From NCBI RefSeq assembly GCF_022808775.1, contig NZ_JAKZLA010000001.1, positions 1 through 64,000 of the forward strand: 64,000 nt of DNA. The letters run 5' to 3'. The stretch's first letter is position 1; every line of letters starts with the position of its first letter. Under the pieces are notes generated by a model. The model saw only the letters and a program-made list of their open reading frames with translations. It was not told the origin of the DNA and searched no databases. A program made the translations under genes and the position numbers. Below are positions 58,094 through 64,000 of the stretch, one piece after another. This DNA comes from Geothrix terrae. GTDB taxonomy: Bacteria; Acidobacteriota; Holophagae; Holophagales; Holophagaceae.

Positions 58094-61000
58094 CTACGAG
58101 TGGCAGGCGTCGCAGCCGGAGACGGCCAGGAGCTTCGGGCTCTTGGAGAAGTGGGGCTGATGGCAGGACAGGCAGGTCAGGGGCTTGCCTGTGGCCTTGA
58201 TGGTGCGGTCCGAGGTCGGATGGTTGGCCACGGGGTGGTCAGCCTTCTTGTCCTTGTGGCAGTTCAGGCAGAGGCTCTGCACGTTCCCGCGGGGGAAGCC
58301 CTTGGCGTCGCCGCCGTGGGCCGTGTGGCAGGTGGCGCAGAGTCCGTCCATCACGGGCTTGTGCCGGGAGGCCGCCTTGGTGGCCTCCTCCCGCAGCCCG
58401 TCATGGCACTGGAGGCAGAGATCCCGCGGATTGCCCGCCAGCAGCGAGGGCAGGGTGGATGCGTGGGGCGTGTGGCAGGCGGTGCACTCGCCGTTGGCCA
58501 CGGGGGGGTGGGGGAAGGCCTTCTTGGCGGCCGTGGCCACGCCGTCGTGGCAGTTGAAGCAGAGGCCGGGCATGGCTTCGCTGGTCGCGAAGGGCTTGGG
58601 CGCGGCGGGGTTCACATGGCAGGTGCTGCAGCCGCCCTCCGCCACCGGGGGGTGGGCCGTGGCCTTGAGCATGCCGCCGTTGTTCGAGCCATGGGGATCG
58701 TGGCAGGTGGCGCAGTCCTTGGCGGACACGGGATAGCCTTTGTGGGCCTTCTTCAGGTCCCCGGCGTCATGGCAGCCGATACAGAGCTCCTCCACGGGCT
58801 GCAGGAGGCCCTTGGCCAGCTTGCCCGTATGGGCCCCGTGGCAGCTGAGGCATTCGCCGGAGGCGGCGGGCTGGTGGGCGTGCTTGGACTTGATGGCCGT
58901 GGCGATGGCCGTATGACAAGTGAGGCAGAGATCGAGGGGCTTCTGGCGCAACAGGTGCGGAGCCTCGGTCTGATGGGGCGCATGGCAATCTCGACAGTCG
59001 CTGTCAAGGTAGGGCTTGTGTCCCCAGCCACCCTGGGGTGGCTCGGTCTTCTCGTGGCAGGTGAGGCAGACCTGGCTGCCGGGCTTGTCCAGCAGGCCTT
59101 CGTTTTTCGAGGCGTGGGGCCGGTGGCAGGACATGCACTCGCCGCCCTTGAAGGGCTGGTGCTGGGTGGCACCGGCCTTGGGCTCCAGGTCCGCGTGGCA
59201 GCCCTGGCAAAGCTGGGGCACGGGCTGGTCCAGGCGGGGCGTGCCCACCGGGAGCTTGGCGCCGGGGACCGGGGCCATGTGGCAGTTGGCGCAGCTCTCC
59301 AGGAAGGGGGGATGGGCGCCCTTGAGGATCAGGCCCTTCTTCGTCGAGGTGTGGGGCTCGTGGCACCCCAGGCAGTCCACCTTCGCGAGGGAGCCGGTGA
59401 GGTGCTTCCGGCCCAGGGCTTCGTCGGCCAGATCGTGGCAGGTGGCGCAGGTCTCCTGGATCCGGGGGGAGGCCAGCAGGGCCGGCCCGCTGCCGGAGTG
59501 GGGGCTGTGGCAGCTGCTGCACTGGCCGTCGTTCACCGGGGAATGCACGACCTGGAACCTGTCCTTGCGGGTGTGGCAGGCGTAGCAGCCTTCGGGTTGG
59601 TCACGCCTGAGGAACTTGGCCTGGTCGCCGCCGTGGGGATCGTGGCAGGCGAGGCAGCCGCGCTTGCCGGTGGCGGGCTGGTGCTTGGCGTCGCCCTTCA
59701 TCAGGTCGCCGTGGCAGGCGGTGCAGAGCTTCTCGGTATCGTCCTTCACGAGCTTCGCGAGCGCGCCGCCGTGAGGCGTGTGGCAGGCGCTGCACTGGCC
59801 GTTCTTCACGGGGGCGTGGAGCACCTTCCGCTTCACGATCTTCTCGTGGCAGGCACCGCAGGCGGCCAGCTCGCCGCCCTTGATGAGCTTGGCGGACGCT
59901 GAGGCGTGGGGCGTGTGGCAGGCGAGGCACTGCCCCTTCTTCGCCGGGGCATGGGCCACCTCGCCCTTCGCCACGCCCGTGTGGCAGGTGGCGCAGAGCG
60001 TCTCGCCGGGCTGCTTCAGGACGGGAGCCGTGGCGGTGGCGTGGGCCCCGTGGCAGGCGAGACAGTCGCCCTGGGCGGCCGGAGCGTGCTGGCTCCTGCC
60101 CTTGACGAGAGCCTCGTGGCAGGTGAGGCACAGCTGGTTCGCGGGCGCGGTGAGGAGGGCCTTCTCCTTCGAGTCGTGCGGCCGGTGGCAGTCCATGCAG
60201 GCGCCGTCCCGGAAGGGCGGATGCAGGGACTTCCCCTTGGCGAGGTCCGCGTGGCAGCCGGTGCACAGCTCCTGGGGCGGGGCCGTGAGGAGGCCCTTGG
60301 CATCCCCGGCATGGGGCCGGTGGCAGGTGAGACACTTCCCATCCTTCGCCGGCTGGTGCTGAACGCCGGGGCCGGGCAGGGGGCCGTGGCAGTCGAGGCA
60401 CAGCTCCGGCACGGGCTTCGCCAGTTTCACGGCGCCGCCGGCGGCGGGCGCGTGGCAGTCGGCGCAGTAACCAGGCGCGAAGGGGGCGTGCTGGCGGTCG
60501 CGCAGCAGGCCCTTGGCCGCGCCGCCGTGGGGGTTGTGGCAGGTGGCGCAGGCCTCCGCCTTCAGGGGGAAGCCGCCGTGGGTCTTCGAGAGGCCGGCCA
60601 CGTCATGGCAAGTGCCGCACTGGCCCGGAACGCCCGCCTTCAGGAGGTTGCGCGTGGCGGAGGGATGGGGCTGGTGGCAGGCCAGGCAGTCGTCCGTGGC
60701 CGGATGGGGATGGGCCGACGTGGTGCGGGCCTTGATGTCCGCGTGGCAGGAGAGGCACAGCTCCTGGACGTCCTTCCGGAGCAGGCGCCTCCGCCCGGTG
60801 TCGTGGGAGCCATGGCAGGCGCCGCACTCGCCCTTGGATTCGAAGCGGTGCGCCGGGCGCTCCTCGGCGGTCCGCTTGAAGCCCTTGTGGCAGATGGCGC
60901 AGAGGACTCGGCCGCCACCCTCGTGGAGCAGGTTGACGTTCGCTGTGCCGTGGGGCTTGTGGCACCACTGGCACTTCCCGTCGAGCAGGGGCTTGTGGGC

Positions 61001-61138
61001 CGTGGTGGGAGAGGCGGCCTGACGGACCTTGGGATGGCATTCCTGGCATGTTCGGGGCGCGTCTGCGGCCCGGCAGGGCACAAGGCCCGCCAGCAAAGCG
61101 AACAGAAGGAAGGCGAGGGTCCGGCGTGAAGGGGTCAT
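58094..61138 (-). CDS. Giant multiheme c-type cytochrome with 42 CXXCH motifs
   Basis: 1014 residues from the ATG at 61,138 (an in-frame ATG at 61,189 would add 17 residues before the signal peptide). Signal peptide TLAFLLFALLAGLVPCRA. I count 42 CXXCH motifs, about one per 24 residues, spread from residue 30 to the last residues (CDACHS). They alternate between CxxCHxPH (for example CHKPHG, CHRPHA) and LCxxCHxxL, a repeat unit of about 45-50 residues occurring some twenty times. Conserved distal His (for example KxxHxP) may be second axial ligands. Probably periplasmic or surface-located with very high heme capacity. No domain besides the repeats. Confidence 0.95.
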   Translation of the reverse strand: MTPSRRTLAFLLFALLAGLVPCRAADAPRTCQECHPKVRQAASPTTAHKPLLDGKCQWCHKPHGTANVNLLHEGGGRVLCAICHKGFKRTAEERPAHRFESKGECGACHGSHDTGRRRLLRKDVQELCLSCHADIKARTTSAHPHPATDDCLACHQPHPSATRNLLKAGVPGQCGTCHDVAGLSKTHGGFPLKAEACATCHNPHGGAAKGLLRDRQHAPFAPGYCADCHAPAAGGAVKLAKPVPELCLDCHGPLPGPGVQHQPAKDGKCLTCHRPHAGDAKGLLTAPPQELCTGCHADLAKGKSLHPPFRDGACMDCHRPHDSKEKALLTAPANQLCLTCHEALVKGRSQHAPAAQGDCLACHGAHATATAPVLKQPGETLCATCHTGVAKGEVAHAPAKKGQCLACHTPHASASAKLIKGGELAACGACHEKIVKRKVLHAPVKNGQCSACHTPHGGALAKLVKDDTEKLCTACHGDLMKGDAKHQPATGKRGCLACHDPHGGDQAKFLRRDQPEGCYACHTRKDRFQVVHSPVNDGQCSSCHSPHSGSGPALLASPRIQETCATCHDLADEALGRKHLTGSLAKVDCLGCHEPHTSTKKGLILKGAHPPFLESCANCHMAPVPGAKLPVGTPRLDQPVPQLCQGCHADLEPKAGATQHQPFKGGECMSCHRPHASKNEGLLDKPGSQVCLTCHEKTEPPQGGWGHKPYLDSDCRDCHAPHQTEAPHLLRQKPLDLCLTCHTAIATAIKSKHAHQPAASGECLSCHGAHTGKLAKGLLQPVEELCIGCHDAGDLKKAHKGYPVSAKDCATCHDPHGSNNGGMLKATAHPPVAEGGCSTCHVNPAAPKPFATSEAMPGLCFNCHDGVATAAKKAFPHPPVANGECTACHTPHASTLPSLLAGNPRDLCLQCHDGLREEATKAASRHKPVMDGLCATCHTAHGGDAKGFPRGNVQSLCLNCHKDKKADHPVANHPTSDRTIKATGKPLTCLSCHQPHFSKSPKLLAVSGCDACHS

Positions 61139-61189
61139 GGCGTCGGCGGTCTCAGAAAGGAGCCCAATGGGGGGGTGGGCATACCTCAT

Positions 61190-61547
61190 CTTAGTGTCAT
61201 CTTTGCTTTGACCAAGATCCCACGCAGGCTCTCTGCGAAGGCCTGACCCGCGAAAAGTCGTCTGGATTTGTTTATTTCCGGTATGTCGAATGGTGGCGGG
61301 ATGGACCGCTTGTCGCGGACTGTCATGGGAGGGTCACGGGATTGTCCGAGCCCCCGTCCATGCCATCAGGTTTCTGAAGACAACATTTCCGGAGGTGCAT
61401 CTGGGTCGACGGCCGGTGAGCGGTCTGGTCTTCCCCGTCCGACGATTCACGTTCTGCGGCGGGTGATGCCGGTCACGATTCGCCCGGCCTGACAGCGAAC
61501 CGTCCTTATGCACGCTTCAGGCCGTATGCGATCGGGGGACCCGGACC
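61190..61547. other. Gene-free region upstream of the 42-heme gene
   Basis: About 360 bp between the 42-heme gene and the tetraheme gene, both on the minus strand. It presumably carries the promoter of the 42-heme gene and the 3' end of the tetraheme transcript. I found no ORF with coding character, no riboswitch consensus and no clear hairpin terminator. Confidence 0.4.
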
Positions 61548-62246
61548 TCACTTCTTGTGGCAGCTCCGGCAGAGGAAGGAACCCTCCATGGTTGCCCGCA
61601 GGAACGGTGCCGTGGTTCCCGGTGTGCCGTAGTTGTGGACATCGTGGCAGGAGGAGCACTGCACCTTCGCGCCCGTGACGTTCTCCGGATAGAGGCGCAC
61701 GGCGACGAGGGAGGCTGCGGGCTGGAGACCGGTGTCCAGGTTGTCCTGGTAGGTGATGGAGATGGGGTGATCGTTGCTCAGGTCGGTCCCAACCAGAGCG
61801 CTGCCGCTGCTGATGCGGCCGGTGCCCGGGCTGACGCCTCCCTTCGCGCTGATGTAGGTGTCGTTGCCGCCGCCGAGCGGAGCGACCACCAGGGAACCCA
61901 CGGCCACCGAGCCGTCATGGCAGGAGAGGCAGGCCAGACTCGGCCCTGTGGGTTGCGAGTCCACGGTGCCCTTGAGGTTCGCGCCGGCGTGGTTCGTGTT
62001 GTTGTACATCGTGAACGCCGCGACGGTGGTGGTGTGGTTCCAGTCCGGGATGAGCTTTGAGCTGCTTCCGCCACCGGGGTTGTGGACTGTGTGGCAGAAC
62101 ACGCAGGACCTGGTCGCCAGGGTCACGGAGTTCAATCCCGTGATGCTCAGGTCATGGGCCGTTCCGTCCACTCCCATGGCGGGGGGAAGCGCCAGAAGAA
62201 GGGTCGGTGCGAGGGCGATGGCAAAGGCACGCAGGCAGATGCGCAT
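61548..62246 (-). CDS. Tetraheme cytochrome c (paralogue 2)
   Basis: 232 residues. AAGGAG seven bases upstream supports the ATG at 62,246. Signal peptide LRAFAIALAPTLLLALPPAMG. Four CXXCH: CVFCHTVHN, CLSCHDG, CSSCHDVHN and CRSCHKK at the C-terminus, in the same order and spacing as the gene at 52,725. Shared phrases include LSNDHPISITYQ and NYGTPGTTAPFLR. Likely periplasmic shuttle. Preceded by an A/T-rich stretch that may hold its promoter. Confidence 0.92.
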   Translation of the reverse strand: MRICLRAFAIALAPTLLLALPPAMGVDGTAHDLSITGLNSVTLATRSCVFCHTVHNPGGGSSSKLIPDWNHTTTVAAFTMYNNTNHAGANLKGTVDSQPTGPSLACLSCHDGSVAVGSLVVAPLGGGNDTYISAKGGVSPGTGRISSGSALVGTDLSNDHPISITYQDNLDTGLQPAASLVAVRLYPENVTGAKVQCSSCHDVHNYGTPGTTAPFLRATMEGSFLCRSCHKK

Positions 62247-62662
62247 GGCGGTCTCCTTCAACCCTGCTATCGGCTCCTATGGGAATTAAAATAATATGAA
62301 AACTCGTTCAATCAAAAAAATACAAGAATATCTGCTTTGGATGCAACGGGGCGCACACTGCGAAAGCCCCCTGGGATGGGTCCCCAGCGGGTCCTTCGAA
62401 CCTGCATCCGAAATGGATGAGCTTTCCGTGTCTGTGAGCGGCTTTTCGACCATCTGCGCCGGCTTCTTTAATCAGCCGGGGTGCACGAAGGTGGCCTCGG
62501 GGGGTGCCCCTGAGTCACACCGCGTCGGCGATGGCCTTGCGGCCCATGTCGGGGGTGCGGGGCCGTGGTCCAGACCCACGCCACGGGTCTGACGCCGAGA
62601 CAGGGAACCCTCCGGCCGCGCTGAATCTCCAGAACTCGGCTGTTGTGCGGGTGTCGGATGGA
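62247..62662. promoter_or_regulatory. Intergenic region upstream of tetraheme paralogue 2
   Basis: About 415 bp. The part near 62,285-62,335 is A/T-rich (minus strand TTGATTGAACGAG...CATATTATTTTAATT) and is the likely promoter zone of the tetraheme gene; I cannot fix -35/-10 spacing. The part near 62,568-62,592 has overlapping short dyads (CCGTGG/CCACGG, AGACCC/GGGTCT) after the NHL gene stop and could aid termination. No ORF with coding character. Confidence 0.35.
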
Positions 62663-64000
62663 TCAGTCGAGGTTCAGCTGCATGACACCCCAGGCGGAAG
62701 CCGTATAGAGGGTGCCTCCACGGAGGGTGATGCCCGAGCCGAGGAAGTTCAGGGTTTCGGGGGTGTTGAAGACCGGAACCCGGCAGGCCACGCCGATGGG
62801 TGAGATCTGCAATGGATCGTTCCTGCCGAAGTCCTGGACGTAGACGTTGCCGTTGCCGTCCACCGCGATGCCGCTCGGCGAGTGGATGAGCTGGCCCACA
62901 TCCGCCACGCTGGCGCTGCCCGCGCTTCCGAGTGTGAAGTGGAGGGTGGTCACCGCGCCATCGGGAGTCATCCGTCGAATGGCAGCGTTGTAGCAATCCG
63001 CCACGAAGATGGTTCCCGAAGGATCCACGGCGATGCCGTAGGGATGGTTGAATCTCGCCGAGGTGCCGGCGCCGTCCGTGAACCCAGCCTGCCCGGCTGT
63101 TCCCGCGAGGGTCGTGACCAGGCCATCGGGGCTCATGCGTCGAATGGCGTTGCCATCGGTCACATAAAGGTTGCCCGCGGCATCGGCGGTGATTCCCGAG
63201 GGTGCCGTGAGCCGGGCCTGGATGCCCAGTCCGTCCTGGGTTCCCTTCAGGCCGGCGGTTCCAGCCACCGTCGTGACCTCCCCGGCCGGGGTGATCTTCC
63301 GGAGGGTCGCATTCAGGCTATCCGTCACGAAGACGTTGCCGGACGCGTCGACAGCCGTGCTCACGACCGCGCCGAAGAGGGCCTGGGAAGCCGGGCCGTC
63401 GAGGGCTCCGCTCTGGTTGGGGACTCCGGCGTAGGTGCTGACGGTGCCCGTCGGTGTGATTTTCAGGATCGTGTTGTTGCTGGAGGGCACAAAGGCATTG
63501 CCGGCGGCGTCCATGCCGAAATTCACGGGGCCGAAACGGGCGGGTCTCTGCTGGCCCGCCAGGGTGGTCACCTCGCCATCCGGGCTGATGCAACGGATCG
63601 CACTGTTCTGGTAGTCGGCGACCAGCACCTGACCGGCGGCATCCACGGCCAATCCGGAGATGGTGGTGAACCTGGCCGTGGTTCCTGGACCGTCGATCCA
63701 GTCCAGGTGCCCCTCAGCGCCGGCAAGGATCGAAACCACGCCGGCCGGGGTGATCTTGGCGATGGCATTCTCCCCGCCCACGAACAGGCTGCCGTCGGAG
63801 CCGAGCGCCAAGGCGTTGGGGCCCCACAAGGGCAGGGTGGTCGGCCATGGCGCGCGGGTGGTGACGAGTCCTCCAGGGGTGATCGACCGGATGGCCCAGT
63901 TGCCGCTGTCCACCACCTGGAGGGTGCCTGAGGTGTCGACGACGAGCCCGCTCGGCCGGACGAATCGGGCCGAGGACCCGGACCCGTCGACGCGTCCAGC
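62663..64000 (-). CDS. NHL-repeat protein, partial (5' end beyond the window)
   Basis: At least 445 residues remain; the frame is open to base 64,000 and begins mid-blade (RVDGSGSSARFVRPSGLVVD), so the start and signal peptide lie outside. Repeated blades have the pattern PSGIAVDxxGNVYVxDxxNxxIRxITPxGxVTTLAG, for example DGPGTTARFTTISGLAVDAAGQVLVADYQ. The C-terminus (TPETLNFLGSGITLRGGTLYTASAWGVMQLNLD) differs. Third NHL protein of the cytochrome locus. Internal GTG/ATG codons near 63,916 are not the true start. Confidence 0.88.
   Translation of the reverse strand, partial: AGRVDGSGSSARFVRPSGLVVDTSGTLQVVDSGNWAIRSITPGGLVTTRAPWPTTLPLWGPNALALGSDGSLFVGGENAIAKITPAGVVSILAGAEGHLDWIDGPGTTARFTTISGLAVDAAGQVLVADYQNSAIRCISPDGEVTTLAGQQRPARFGPVNFGMDAAGNAFVPSSNNTILKITPTGTVSTYAGVPNQSGALDGPASQALFGAVVSTAVDASGNVFVTDSLNATLRKITPAGEVTTVAGTAGLKGTQDGLGIQARLTAPSGITADAAGNLYVTDGNAIRRMSPDGLVTTLAGTAGQAGFTDGAGTSARFNHPYGIAVDPSGTIFVADCYNAAIRRMTPDGAVTTLHFTLGSAGSASVADVGQLIHSPSGIAVDGNGNVYVQDFGRNDPLQISPIGVACRVPVFNTPETLNFLGSGITLRGGTLYTASAWGVMQLNLD

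Noticed and set aside
58061-59902. 613-residue plus-strand ORF opposite the 42-heme gene
   Set aside because: Composed of shadow repeats of the CXXCH modules (Gly/Val/Ala-rich); no independent coding signal.
61139-61189. Longer N-terminus for the 42-heme cytochrome from the ATG at 61,189
   Set aside because: It would put 17 extra residues before a normal signal peptide and has only a weak ribosome binding site; the 61,138 start is also without a strong one, so this is a preference, not proof.

Overview
The window reads as chromosomal DNA of a high-GC, cytochrome-rich anaerobe. Gene content fits the acidobacterial Holophagaceae (Geothrix/Holophaga type): pyruvate phosphate dikinase, very large multiheme c-type cytochromes with a System II (ResB/CcsA) maturation pair, and an ImuB-DnaE2 mutasome. 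The taxon is inferred from gene content only.

Layout. 1-160: 5S rRNA and its terminator, the end of an rRNA operon. 225-24,265: mostly housekeeping and accessory metabolism (PPDK, EttA, a Dnmt2-like methyltransferase, ComEC, an NtrC-type regulator, a kinase-like/TonB fusion, lysine 6-transaminase with RNase HI, MoaE, ImuB-DnaE2, a LysR/cyclase pair, two DinB-fold proteins). 24,300-29,630: a more A/T-rich integron cassette array. Six or seven genes, all on the minus strand, are separated by five near-identical 124-bp attC-type sites. The array starts at an attI-like core (29,606-29,625). No integrase is visible, so it looks like a CALIN (cluster of attC lacking an integrase) or an integron that lost intI. 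29,690-30,690: two copies of a dispersed repeat flank a small TonB-like gene exactly where an integrase would be expected. 30,787-41,550: housekeeping again (DUF2911/TPR, PilZ, NlpC/P60, cold shock, aconitase family, an L,D-transpeptidase/Mur-ligase fusion, MazG, OB-fold protein, radical SAM).

41,619-64,000: an extracellular-electron-transfer type locus. A leftward, translationally coupled operon encodes an NHL propeller, two 13-heme cytochromes, ResB, a lipoprotein and CcsA. A rightward set encodes a second NHL propeller, a tetraheme cytochrome, an outer-membrane beta-barrel, a 7-8-heme cytochrome and a parvulin isomerase. Leftward again come a cytochrome with 42 CXXCH motifs, a second tetraheme paralogue and a third NHL protein that runs off the window. 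Together these could make, fold and heme-load an envelope-spanning porin-cytochrome conduit with large surface cytochromes. That assembly is inference from context.

The observations I rate highest are the integron array with its attI-like site, the 42-heme cytochrome, the L,D-transpeptidase/Mur-ligase fusion, the beta-repeat expansion in the tandem cytochromes, the kinase-like/TonB fusion and the bacterial Dnmt2 homologue.
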